A program made the position numbers and the translations under genes. Below are positions 1 to 8,010 of a DNA stretch of 12,610 nucleotides, piece after piece. The stretch spans positions 1 to 12,610 of the forward strand of contig CANKHS010000029.1 of the NCBI GenBank assembly GCA_947481755.1. Reading direction: 5' to 3'. The notes beneath the pieces were generated by a model. That model had not been told where the DNA came from, made no database searches, and was given only the letters and a program-made list of their open reading frames with translations. The stretch is from Actinomycetota bacterium. Its GTDB lineage: Bacteria > Actinomycetota > Thermoleophilia > Gaiellales > F1-60-MAGs149. The number at the start of each line of letters is the position of its first letter. Within the stretch, counting starts at the first letter, position 1.

Positions 1-176
1 AGCGCCTCTTTGTAGTCGGACTTCGCCATTGGCTGGTCCTGGCTGAGCTTGCGGCGGCGCTTGGCGCTCATCTTGCCTCGCAAGTGAGCCTCCATCGCCT
101 GGCGGCGCATGATTTTGCCCTTGGAGGACACCTTCATTCGCTTCTTCGCGCTCGAATTGGTTTTCATCTTCGGCAT
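1..176 (-). CDS. rpmI: 50S ribosomal protein L35 (3' end cut by window edge)
   Basis: Small basic protein of the large ribosomal subunit. The 58 codons visible from an ATG at 176 begin MPKMKTNSSAKKRMKV, then SSKGKIMRRQAMEAH and a run of Lys/Arg (SAKRRRKL). This is the L35 pattern: a start of MPKxKT, a K-R-x-K-V segment, then GKIxRR. L35 is usually about 64-65 residues, so only a few codons and the stop are missing beyond base 1. An AAGGA Shine-Dalgarno lies 5 nt upstream of the ATG. It sits 16 nt after the infC stop, as in the classic infC-rpmI-rplT operon, so rplT is expected just outside the window. Confidence 0.95.
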   Translation of the reverse strand, partial: MPKMKTNSSAKKRMKVSSKGKIMRRQAMEAHLRGKMSAKRRRKLSQDQPMAKSDYKEA

Positions 177-181
177 GGTGG

Positions 182-186
182 TCCTT
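182..186 (-). promoter_or_regulatory. Ribosome binding site of rpmI
   Basis: AAGGA on the minus strand, 5 nt before the rpmI ATG, within the short infC-rpmI gap. It supports independent initiation of rpmI within a shared transcript. Confidence 0.7.
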
Positions 187-192
187 CGTTTC

Positions 193-1227
193 CTACGACT
201 TCTTCGGCGCCCTAGTGGGCTTCGCGGCCGGAGCCGTTGTTGCCTTGGCAGCCGGGGCTGCCTTGGTCTTAGCAGCGGGAGCTGCTTTTGCTGCAGCGGC
301 CGGAGCCGCCTTCGCCTTCACAGCCGGAGCTGCTTTTGCCTTGGCTGCCGGAGCCGCCTTGGCCTTTGCGGCCGGAGCCGCTTTCGGCTTGGCAGCCGGA
401 GCCGCCTTCGCCTTCACAGCCGGAGCTGCTTTTACCTCAGCAACCGGGGCTGCTGGTTCCTCAACAGCCGGGGCTGCCTCTTGCTCAGCGACCGGAGCCA
501 CTGTTTCCGCAGCAGCCGGAGCCGCCTTGGGCGTGACGGCCGGAGCCGCCTCTTGTCCAGATTCGGCGGCCGCAGCCGCTGCCTCCAGCGCCGCTGCAAC
601 CAAGGCTGCATCGGCGTCGATCTCCGCCACCGGTGCCTTAGCGGCGCCACTGTCGGCTGTCTCAGCGTTCTCATCTTTGAGAAGTTGCTTCGACGGAGCC
701 AACATCATGACCATATTTCGTCCATCTTGTAGCGGTTCCGACTCAACCACCGCGAGTTCGCGGAGATCTTCGGCCAAACGCAGCAGCAAATCGCGGCCTC
801 GTTCGGGGTGCGTCATCTCGCGACCACGGAACATAATCGTGACCTTGACCTTGTCGTGGTTCTTCAAGAACCGCACAACATGGCCCTTCTTCGTCTCGTA
901 ATCGTGCGCACCAACCTTCGGGCGCAGCTTGATCTCTTTGATCACGATCACGTTCTGGTGCTTACGCGCCAGCTTGGCCTTCTGTTCCTGTTCGTACTTG
1001 TACTTCGAGTAGTCCATCACGCGACAGACGGGCGGACGCGCGTCAGCGGCGACTTCGACGAGGTCGAGGTTGAGATCCCACGCGTACTCAAGCGCGTCGT
1101 CTCGGTCCTTCAAACCAATTTGCTCACCATCTGCGCCGATGAGGCGCACCTGCGGGACACGGATCGCTTCATTGATGCGGGTCCGCGGCTCTTCCGGGGG
1201 ACGGTCGAATCCGCGACGTGGTCTCAA
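193..1227 (-). CDS. infC: Translation initiation factor IF-3 with long Ala/Pro/Lys-rich C-terminal tail
   Basis: IF-3 binds the 30S subunit, keeps it apart from 50S, and monitors start codon and initiator tRNA. The open frame runs up to 1320, but I choose the TTG at 1227 because a GGAG lies 8 nt upstream and the first 31 codons of the longer frame do not resemble IF-3. With this start the protein is 344 residues. The N-domain (about 16-89) contains TRINEAIRV and VCRVMDYSKYKYEQEQK. The C-domain (about 90-180) contains KEIKLRP, HDYETKK and MFRGREM. The usual length is about 180 residues, so roughly 165 residues are extra. That tail is first acidic and alanine-rich, then a lysine/proline octapeptide repeat ending APKKS. 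The gene lies downstream of thrS and upstream of rpmI, as in E. coli. The IF-3 identity is certain; the exact start is less so. Confidence 0.95.
   Translation of the reverse strand: MRPRRGFDRPPEEPRTRINEAIRVPQVRLIGADGEQIGLKDRDDALEYAWDLNLDLVEVAADARPPVCRVMDYSKYKYEQEQKAKLARKHQNVIVIKEIKLRPKVGAHDYETKKGHVVRFLKNHDKVKVTIMFRGREMTHPERGRDLLLRLAEDLRELAVVESEPLQDGRNMVMMLAPSKQLLKDENAETADSGAAKAPVAEIDADAALVAAALEAAAAAAESGQEAAPAVTPKAAPAAAETVAPVAEQEAAPAVEEPAAPVAEVKAAPAVKAKAAPAAKPKAAPAAKAKAAPAAKAKAAPAVKAKAAPAAAAKAAPAAKTKAAPAAKATTAPAAKPTRAPKKS
217..432 (-). repeat. 24-bp tandem repeat encoding octapeptide KAAPAAKA in the IF-3 tail
   Basis: Eight consecutive units of consensus KAAPAAKA, with variants KAAPAVKA, KAAPAAKP, KAAPAAAA and KAAPAAKT, followed by a degenerate ninth, TTAPAAKP. 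Each unit is 24 bp; on the plus strand the recurring core is gcagccggagccgcctt. The repeat is in frame with infC and produces long spurious open frames on both strands. Low-complexity Lys/Ala/Pro repeats of this kind are usually disordered and can bind nucleic acid; that role here is inference. Confidence 0.9.
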
Positions 1228-1235
1228 GACTGCTG

Positions 1236-1239
1236 CTCC
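1236..1239 (-). promoter_or_regulatory. Ribosome binding site supporting the TTG start of infC
   Basis: GGAG on the minus strand with an 8-nt spacer to the TTG at 1227. It favours this start over the far upstream ATG at 1320, which would add 31 residues that do not look like IF-3. Confidence 0.55.
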
Positions 1240-1370
1240 GTGCGCAAGGGTGGTGTGCTCCGTTCGATGGTTGTAGAGGGGCGGCCGTTCACGACAGCCC
1301 AACGCGGGCGATGGTAGCACGCGTCAGCCCTTTGGCTACCACGCCGCTCCCCCATTCTGGCACGCAATCA

Positions 1371-1395
1371 GCGTCCCTTGGTGCCAAGGGCACGC
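1371..1395 (-). terminator. Hairpin downstream of thrS, possible terminator or infC leader structure
   Basis: Inverted repeat CCCTTGG / CCAAGGG, extended outward by GCGT / ACGC with one bulged base. This gives about 10 paired bases around a 4-nt loop. It starts 11 nt after the thrS stop codon. No U-run follows it on the minus strand, so it is not a canonical intrinsic terminator. It could instead stabilise the thrS 3' end or belong to the infC leader. Confidence 0.4.
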
Positions 1396-1406
1396 CGCCA
1401 CACACA

Positions 1407-3320
<1,914 letters not shown>

Positions 3321-3355
3321 AGGCAGAGGCTACCAAGCGGGCTATTCACGCCTCG

Positions 3356-4267
3356 TCAGATCAGCGTGAAGGAGGTCATCGCGTGGAACTCGGCGACGCG
3401 AAGTTCGACCTCATCGCGTGTCAGACGCTGCACGCGTTCGGTACCGAACTCTTCGACGTTAAAGCTGGCGACGATCGAGCCGTAGGCGACGGCACGGCGA
3501 AGGTGCTCGAGGTCTGGTTCGGTCTGTCCCGTGGCAGCGAGATAGCCCACGAAGCCACCTGCGAACGAATCGCCTGCTCCGGTTGGATCGAAGACCTCTT
3601 CGAGCGGATAGCCCGGCACACCGAAGAAACCCTGATCGGTAAACAAGGCGGCGCCGTATTCGCCCCGCTTGATCACGACGATGCGTGGCCCCTGCTGCGA
3701 GATCGCCCGCGCGGCCTTGACGAGCGTGGCCTCACCGGTCAGCTGACGCGCCTCACCATCGTTGAGGATCACGCAATCGACCTCGCTGATTGCTCCCAGC
3801 AACGACTCCTTGGCAATCTCAATCCAGAGATTCATCGAATCGAGTGCGACCAGACCAGCCTTCGACTGGCGGCGGACCGACCGCTGCAAGTCGGGCTGGA
3901 TATTGCCGAGGAACAAGACCGGCGATGCAGCCTCGGCCTCGGACAATTGAGGGTCGAAGTCTGCGAACACACCGAGCCGCGTATCCAGCGTCTCGGCGAC
4001 GTTGAGGTCGAACCCGTAGCGACCGTCCCAGGCAAAGGTCGTACCGCCTGCGATCTGTTGGATGCCCGCGGTATCGATCCCCCGCTCCGTCAGCACCGAC
4101 TCGCCGTCGAAGTCGTCGCCGACGACCCCGACGACACCGACGTCCGTAAAGAGATTCGCAGCGAGTGCGAAGTGGACGGCGGAGCCACCGAGCGCCCGGT
4201 CACGACGCCCAAAGGGCGTCTCGAGGCTGTCGTAGGCAATCGATCCAACTGCAGTAAGGCTATTCAC
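3356..4267 (-). CDS. PfkB-family carbohydrate/nucleoside kinase
   Basis: ATP-dependent kinase of the ribokinase/PfkB superfamily, 303 residues from a GTG at 4267. The frame stays open to 4369, but those extra codons would overlap the upstream regulator gene and do not resemble the family. The chosen start gives NSLTAVGSIAYDSLETPFG, a normal first beta strand. Visible features are the Gly-Gly substrate-side motif GGSAVHFA (27-34), LNDGEA (188-193), VIKRGEYGA and the family signature DPTGAGDSFAGG (227-238), with D233 as the expected catalytic base. The sugar or nucleoside substrate cannot be named from sequence; adenosine-kinase-like and ribokinase-like members share these motifs. The gene begins 23 nt after the stop of the Crp/Fnr-type gene, so the two probably share a transcript. 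Confidence 0.9.
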   Translation of the reverse strand: MNSLTAVGSIAYDSLETPFGRRDRALGGSAVHFALAANLFTDVGVVGVVGDDFDGESVLTERGIDTAGIQQIAGGTTFAWDGRYGFDLNVAETLDTRLGVFADFDPQLSEAEAASPVLFLGNIQPDLQRSVRRQSKAGLVALDSMNLWIEIAKESLLGAISEVDCVILNDGEARQLTGEATLVKAARAISQQGPRIVVIKRGEYGAALFTDQGFFGVPGYPLEEVFDPTGAGDSFAGGFVGYLAATGQTEPDLEHLRRAVAYGSIVASFNVEEFGTERVQRLTRDEVELRVAEFHAMTSFTLI

Positions 4268-4290
4268 GAGGCAGACGGTAGCAGCGAGCG

Positions 4291-5022
4291 CTACAGCTCT
4301 ACAGCAACTTTGCTGGTGCGGCCTGGCATCGTGCGAGTGCCATCTTCGACGGCCAACAGTGCGTCCCAATCCTGGACCCAGATCATGCGGCGTTCGATCG
4401 AGGCGATCTCTTCGGAGCGCAACCAGCCCGACACCTTGGTCAGCGTCTCACGCGTTGTGCCGGTCATCTCGGCCAGCGAGCCGTGCGTCAGACGAACATC
4501 GATCCGAACACCCTCGGGGGTGACCTTGCCGAAGTGGTCGGCGAGCTCCGTCAGCACGCTGGCAAGTCGAGCCGGGACCGGCTGGAATGCGAGTCCGGCC
4601 AAGCGAGCCTCAGATGCACGAAGGCGCATGGCGTTCGAACGAGCAAGGCCGCGAGCCACGATCGGATCGACTGCGGCGAGGGTCTGCAGATCACTGGTCG
4701 ACGCTACGAGGACGTCACAGTCCACCAGCGCCTCAACCTGCTCAGTGCGCGTGTCCTCAACGAAGGGCAGCCGACCGAAGACCATGCCGGCGTCCAGCAG
4801 ACCACTCGTCAGGCAACGACCATCGTTGTTGACGCGCACAGCACGTGCGACGCCGTCAACAATGACGTACGTGCGAGCATCAACGTCGGCAACACCCGAG
4901 ATGATCTCGCCGCGCTCAAAGCGGACAGGGTGGAATGCGCTGACGGCGCGGGCAAGACGATCGCCTTCGAGTTCCTCGAAGAACGGTGTCTCTTTAATGG
5001 TGGAAAGCAACTGCGGATTCAT
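4291..5022 (-). CDS. Crp/Fnr-family transcriptional regulator
   Basis: DNA-binding regulator of 243 residues. The ATG at 5022 is chosen because AGGAGG ends 6 nt upstream; the TTG at 5028 would abut that site. Residues about 10-120 form a cyclic-nucleotide-binding-like beta barrel (FERGEIISG, YVIVDGVARAV, LLDAGMVFG). A long dimerisation helix follows (about 118-145), then a winged helix with the Crp-type HTH at about 179-201 (LTHGSLAEMTGTTRETLTKV). No cysteine cluster for an Fe-S centre is seen. The usual cAMP-contact pattern of E. coli Crp is also not evident, so the effector is unknown. The last ~20 residues are a short basic extension. It is followed by the PfkB-family kinase and preceded by a candidate promoter with an overlapping palindrome. 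Confidence 0.92.
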   Translation of the reverse strand: MNPQLLSTIKETPFFEELEGDRLARAVSAFHPVRFERGEIISGVADVDARTYVIVDGVARAVRVNNDGRCLTSGLLDAGMVFGRLPFVEDTRTEQVEALVDCDVLVASTSDLQTLAAVDPIVARGLARSNAMRLRASEARLAGLAFQPVPARLASVLTELADHFGKVTPEGVRIDVRLTHGSLAEMTGTTRETLTKVSGWLRSEEIASIERRMIWVQDWDALLAVEDGTRTMPGRTSKVAVEL

Positions 5023-5028
5023 GATCAA

Positions 5029-5034
5029 CCTCCT
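5029..5034 (-). promoter_or_regulatory. Strong ribosome binding site of the Crp/Fnr-type gene
   Basis: A complete AGGAGG on the minus strand, with a 6-nt spacer (TTGATC) to the ATG at 5022. It is the best Shine-Dalgarno in the window and decides the start of the regulator gene. Confidence 0.85.
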
Positions 5035-5120
5035 GATGGTGATCTGGGATCCGACGGTAAGCCGGAGCCCAAATTCATCATGGGCGGCTGATGTTGCGTT
5101 TCTGTTGAGTGCGAGTGGCG

Positions 5121-5142
5121 CCTACACGAACGTTTGTAAAGG
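5121..5142 (-). promoter_or_regulatory. Candidate 22-bp operator (imperfect palindrome) upstream of the Crp/Fnr-type gene
   Basis: A 22-bp imperfect palindrome centred on AACGTT, with arms beginning CCT and ending AGG. Eight of 11 base-pair positions are symmetric. Its length matches the usual Crp/Fnr operator footprint, and it overlaps the proposed -10 element, so binding would be expected to repress. The half-site does not match the TGTGA (Crp) or TTGAT (Fnr) consensus. Autoregulation is inference. Confidence 0.35.
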
Positions 5143-5160
5143 CTCTACGCGCAGTGTTAA
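5133..5160 (-). promoter_or_regulatory. Candidate sigma-70-type promoter for the Crp/Fnr-type gene
   Basis: On the minus strand TTAACA (5/6 match to the -35 consensus) is followed after 16 nt by TACAAA (4/6 match to the -10). It lies just after the glutaredoxin stop and about 110 nt upstream of the regulator's ATG. This is the only gap where all genes upstream are tightly overlapped and a fresh transcription start is expected. Prediction by eye only. Confidence 0.4.
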
Positions 5161-5168
5161 GAAGGCGT

Positions 5169-5501
5169 TTAGGCGGCGTCTGTTGCGAGGATCTTCGCGA
5201 GCTCGCCCTGGGCGTGCAGCTCCTCGACGATGTCGCAGCCACCGATCAGCGTTCCGTCCACAAACAGCTGTGGCGTGGTGGGCCAACCGGAGTAGGCCGA
5301 GAGCTGCTGACGGATGCGGGGATCCGGCAGGATGTCGATCGCGATGAACTCCGCGCCGCTCTCAAGAATCCGCTCGGACACACGCGCCGAAAAACCGCAG
5401 CGCGGCTCTTCTGGGGTGCCCTTCATGAACAGTGCGACCCGGTTGCCCGTGATGATCGCGGTGATCTCGTTGAGGATGTCCTCGTCGCTCATGACGCTCA
5501 T
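5169..5501 (-). CDS. grxD: Monothiol glutaredoxin, CGFS type (Grx4/GrxD-like)
   Basis: A 110-residue single-domain glutaredoxin of the class that carries or transfers [2Fe-2S] clusters rather than reducing disulfides. Landmarks are K27 in FMKG, the active-site CGFS (35-38), WPTTPQLF with the cis-proline loop (73-80) and the glutathione-contact GGCD (87-90). All expected residues are present. The ATG at 5501 overlaps the bolA stop (ATGA). A GGGAG lies 7 nt upstream, which favours this ATG over the second one at codon 4. Adjacency to bolA fits the known BolA-monothiol glutaredoxin complex in iron-sulfur handling. Confidence 0.95.
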   Translation of the reverse strand: MSVMSDEDILNEITAIITGNRVALFMKGTPEEPRCGFSARVSERILESGAEFIAIDILPDPRIRQQLSAYSGWPTTPQLFVDGTLIGGCDIVEELHAQGELAKILATDAA

Positions 5502-5746
5502 GCTGATGCTCCCGGGGTAATAGGGACGGTGGTTATGGAAAGGGCGTGGATGGCGCCTGAGTCGAGATGCTCTTGGACAGCCGCGTAGATCATCTTGTGT
5601 TGTTCGATCAGGCTCTTGCCGGCAAACTGTTCGGCCTCAACGCGTACGGCGAGATGATCCCCGCCCGCACCCATGAAGTCATCGACGCTGGCACGGCTAC
5701 CCGGCAGGTGCGTCTCGATCAGTTCTTGAACGATGTTGAGGTCCAC
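5498..5746 (-). CDS. bolA: BolA-family protein
   Basis: An 82-residue BolA-like protein, close to the usual 80-105, beginning at GTG. The conserved core reads FAGKSLIEQHKMIYAAV (41-57), equivalent to the family's F-x-GKSL-x-x-RH pattern, then IHALSITT (66-73). Histidines H31, H50 and H67 are candidates for shared cluster ligation with a glutaredoxin partner. The start lies 28 nt inside the 3' end of the secreted-protein gene and has no clear Shine-Dalgarno, suggesting translational coupling. The stop overlaps the glutaredoxin ATG. In other bacteria BolA proteins pair with CGFS glutaredoxins in Fe-S trafficking. Whether this member is a true BolA or an IbaG-type paralogue is not resolved. Confidence 0.92.
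   Translation of the reverse strand: MDLNIVQELIETHLPGSRASVDDFMGAGGDHLAVRVEAEQFAGKSLIEQHKMIYAAVQEHLDSGAIHALSITTVPITPGASA
5509..5513 (-). promoter_or_regulatory. Ribosome binding site of the glutaredoxin gene
   Basis: GGGAG on the minus strand inside the end of bolA, with a 7-nt spacer to the ATG at 5501. It supports the ATGA-overlapped start. Confidence 0.65.
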
Positions 5747-6831
5747 GCTCGAAGGGTAGCGCAGGCACGCGGCAGGTTCGGCACGTTGGTGGCAGGCCTT
5801 TCAGTGACTCTGCGCAGTCGAGGTCGAACCCAGACGCTTGTGCCAGCCATGAAGGGCGAGGCAGCAAGATCCGTCGTGCCGGGGTCGTAGACAAGACGCC
5901 AGCGAGCCCGACTCCAGGCGCCGCGCGTCGCGCAACCGCCACGCAGCAGTCCAGCCGCAGCGGAGAGCACGCGTTCGCTGGTCCGGCAGACGGCCGTGCC
6001 TCGCTGTTCGCCGGGCAAGATTCCCTCCCAGCTCAAGCGAAGGCCCGCCATACCCGGCGCAACGGCGCTACCGGTAAGGACCTTGAGATCTCGGATCATC
6101 GTTCGTCCGTGAGCATCCATTCCATCTCGCGTGGCAGCGAGCCTCAACCGAATCTGCGGGCGCACACCAACCACACCAAGGCGGATACGCTCAGGCGCGC
6201 CGAGATCGCTGTCGAGCACGAGCCAGACCACGGCGTTGACGGTGGGGGTGATATCTCCGCTGACGTGCCCGTAGTCGTCTCCCGCCAACGTCGCCGAGAC
6301 CGTGTCGTGCCCCGTAACCGTGGCTTCGAGCTCGACGTGCGCGGCGGCCTGGAGTCGATCGGACGGCAGTTGACCAGAAATGGCAATGGACGAGCCAGCC
6401 GTAACCACCCACTGAGCCAGTTTGACCGGCGCTCCCGGTGTAGCTCCCACTTTGAGTGGCTCGCCGTGCGCAATCACGCCAGAATCACGCGCGACGGGAG
6501 CTGTGGCCGCCGACCACGCCTCGTCGGACCCCGCGGCGGTCTCGACGACCACGTGCACCCGCAGACGACGGCCGGCATCGGCAGAGATCGGAACATAGGA
6601 CGTGTCGTGGGCCTCAGGAATAGCGACGAATCCACCAGCATCCGTCGAGCGTTCCCACGCCAGCTCGAGATCCGCGTCGATCGCCTCCTCAACCTGCGTA
6701 TCCGGGGCATCGAGACGGTGTCCGACGAGAGCCTCACCGGTGATCGTGGGTGGAGCCGTGATCGCTGGTGACGCCTGACAGGTGGCCGTGACCACGAAGA
6801 ACATCACGAGGGCGAGTGCGAGCGGTTTCAT
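5719..6831 (-). CDS. Predicted secreted protein with Ig-like module
   Basis: 370 residues, start ATG at 6831 overlapping the previous gene's stop (ATGA). An N-terminal hydrophobic segment (about 4-16) followed by CQA-S looks like a Sec signal peptide; the cysteine at 18 lacks a good lipobox. Residues about 24-113 form an Ig-like module: PTITGEALVGHRL, a W-x-R strand, GGFVAIPEA, TSYVPISADAGRRLRVHV, ending with ETAAGSDEAWSAAT. This module type recurs in secreted proteins of Solirubrobacterales. Residues about 120-240 look like a second beta-sandwich (SIAISGQLPSD, DDYGHVSGDITP, IRLGVVGVRPQIRL). The C-terminal third holds three cysteines and many arginines and matches nothing I recognise. No catalytic motif is seen. 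The end overlaps bolA by 28 nt. Function unknown; extracellular binding or envelope role is inference. Confidence 0.75.
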   Translation of the reverse strand: MKPLALALVMFFVVTATCQASPAITAPPTITGEALVGHRLDAPDTQVEEAIDADLELAWERSTDAGGFVAIPEAHDTSYVPISADAGRRLRVHVVVETAAGSDEAWSAATAPVARDSGVIAHGEPLKVGATPGAPVKLAQWVVTAGSSIAISGQLPSDRLQAAAHVELEATVTGHDTVSATLAGDDYGHVSGDITPTVNAVVWLVLDSDLGAPERIRLGVVGVRPQIRLRLAATRDGMDAHGRTMIRDLKVLTGSAVAPGMAGLRLSWEGILPGEQRGTAVCRTSERVLSAAAGLLRGGCATRGAWSRARWRLVYDPGTTDLAASPFMAGTSVWVRPRLRRVTERPATNVPNLPRACATLRAWTSTSFKN

Positions 6832-7949
6832 CGGCAGGTGAGTGCGGCCGAGCCGAGACCGCAGGATGGTTTGGTGGTGAGCGACGGAGTGGCAGGTGCC
6901 GTCGACGAGGGTGCCGAAGCAGTGGAGTCGCGGGCCGTACCGTTAGCGCTATCTGTGGCGCCCCGAGGTTTCGGCCTGGCCGGCGTTGTGGTTGGCTGCG
7001 TCTCAGCGAACAGGCGCCGTGCTGCCTCGAGCGCAAGGATGCGCCCGGCCGGACTAAACGGCCCCTCACCGCTGGACGACACGACCTCTGGCTGGGGCTC
7101 GACAATCGCCCGTGCTGGGGGTGCCTGACCGTCGAGGAGACTCGCCGTAGTCAGCGCACCGAGCGTGCCCGCCAGCAGCAACGCCGCCGTCACTCCACCG
7201 ATCAATCGCCACCGCACCGCACGGCGCACAGCAATGTCGACGCGATCGGTCACACGTACCAGGACGCCCCCACCTAGACCTGCCGCCCTCCCCCGTGCTG
7301 CCACGCCCTGCCATTCGGGACGCAGACGCGAGATCGCCATCCACAGACTGTTCGACGACCGGCCCGTGTGGCGTCCGGCCTCCACGTACGAGAGTTCCGA
7401 ACTGACCAACCCGAGCGCGATGTCATTCGGTATGCCGATGCGCTCAGCCGTCAACGCGGCCGTCCGCTCGACGTCGATCCGAAAGTGCGTCAGATCAACC
7501 GGGTCGCGTTCGGACTCTTCTGCCGCATCGATCGACAATTCCTCCACACGCACCTGTCGACGCCGCTGCGTGTCCGCGCGCCAGGCCTCGCGGCGCGTTG
7601 CACCCTCCACGACGAGATACGCGAAGAGACCATCCGGTCCTGTCCGCTGGAGTACCCGCGTACGGTCAACGTCAATCGGCTCCCACAGTCGCGTTCGTGC
7701 CTCGTCGAGCACATGCTGGTCAGAACGCGCGACCTCTCCCGCCTGCTCAAGCACACGGGCGAGCTGAAGCGCCCGCGCCACACCGTCGGAAACGGCCTGC
7801 CGGCGCTGCTCCGCGCTCGCTGCGGCGGCAGATGGGATCGCCTCGCCCAGCACGAGCAGCACGGCAGGACGCGAGCAGACATCGCGGATCGCGTCAGCCG
7901 AGAGACGCGGGCACAGAGCAGGAATCGTGGTGGCTGCCATAGGCGACAA
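6828..7949 (-). CDS. Sigma-factor-like HTH protein with one transmembrane helix
   Basis: Up to 373 residues. The frame opens with TTG at 7949; an ATG at 7940 (codon 4) is an equally good start, and no strong Shine-Dalgarno marks either. Residues about 84-131 (TRLWEP, LFAYLVVEGATRREAWR, QRRR) resemble a degenerate ECF sigma region 2. Residues about 171-210 resemble sigma region 4: LSYVEAGRHTGRSSNSLWMAI followed by SRLR, an HTH of the LSYxEIAxxLGxSxGTV type. One transmembrane helix follows at about 249-272 (IGGVTAALLLAGTLGAL), then about 100 residues rich in Pro, Thr, Ser and Ala with two cysteines at the end. The predicted topology is DNA-binding part inside and tail outside. It is not FtsQ, since there is no POTRA domain after the helix. 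It lies 52 nt after murB and overlaps the secreted-protein gene. Family and target are unknown. Confidence 0.75.
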   Translation of the reverse strand: MSPMAATTIPALCPRLSADAIRDVCSRPAVLLVLGEAIPSAAAASAEQRRQAVSDGVARALQLARVLEQAGEVARSDQHVLDEARTRLWEPIDVDRTRVLQRTGPDGLFAYLVVEGATRREAWRADTQRRRQVRVEELSIDAAEESERDPVDLTHFRIDVERTAALTAERIGIPNDIALGLVSSELSYVEAGRHTGRSSNSLWMAISRLRPEWQGVAARGRAAGLGGGVLVRVTDRVDIAVRRAVRWRLIGGVTAALLLAGTLGALTTASLLDGQAPPARAIVEPQPEVVSSSGEGPFSPAGRILALEAARRLFAETQPTTTPARPKPRGATDSANGTARDSTASAPSSTAPATPSLTTKPSCGLGSAALTCR

Positions 7950-7984
7950 ACACCGAACCTAATCGCACCGAGCGTTACATGACG

Positions 7985-8010
7985 CCCGCGTGTGAGACGG
8001 CTTACGCGGG
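7985..8010 (-). terminator. Hairpin at the end of murB, weak terminator candidate
   Basis: Perfect 7-bp inverted repeat CCCGCGT / ACGCGGG with a 12-nt loop. It spans the murB stop codon and the first bases of the short gap. No U-run follows. It might mark the end of the cell-wall transcript or simply reduce read-through into the sigma-like gene. Confidence 0.3.

Larger units (their letters stand above)
1228..1406 (-). other. thrS-infC intergenic leader region
   Basis: 179 bases between the thrS stop and the proposed infC start, the longest gap in the window. It contains a clear hairpin near the thrS end (1371-1395), a short AGCC/GGCT hairpin at 1326-1337, and the GGAG of infC. I could not identify a convincing -35/-10 pair or a named leader RNA. 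Leaders of infC-rpmI-rplT operons are often sites of autoregulation (for example by L20), so a regulatory leader is plausible but not shown. Confidence 0.4.

Noticed and set aside
109..901. Plus-strand low-complexity frames (Ala-Gly-rich and Leu/Pro-rich) over the infC tail
   Set aside because: They are translations of the 24-bp repeat in other frames. The minus-strand frame continues from an intact IF-3.
1228..1320. Longer infC starting at ATG 1320
   Set aside because: The 31 extra residues do not resemble an IF-3 N-terminus, and the TTG at 1227 has a GGAG at proper spacing.
3340..4268. 11-bp direct repeat ggctattcacg at 3340-3350 and 4258-4268, flanking the PfkB-family gene
   Set aside because: Several 11-mer pairs are expected by chance in a window this size. 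No inverted ends, transposase or composition change supports mobility.
3383..5347. 654-residue plus-strand open frame opposite the kinase, Crp/Fnr-type and glutaredoxin genes
   Set aside because: It spans three well-supported minus-strand genes and their gaps, shows no domain motif, and is best explained by high GC content.
6828..7949. FtsQ/DivIB identity for the gene after murB
   Set aside because: Position would fit, but the transmembrane helix is at residue ~249, the preceding region looks sigma-like, and the tail after it is low complexity with no POTRA pattern.
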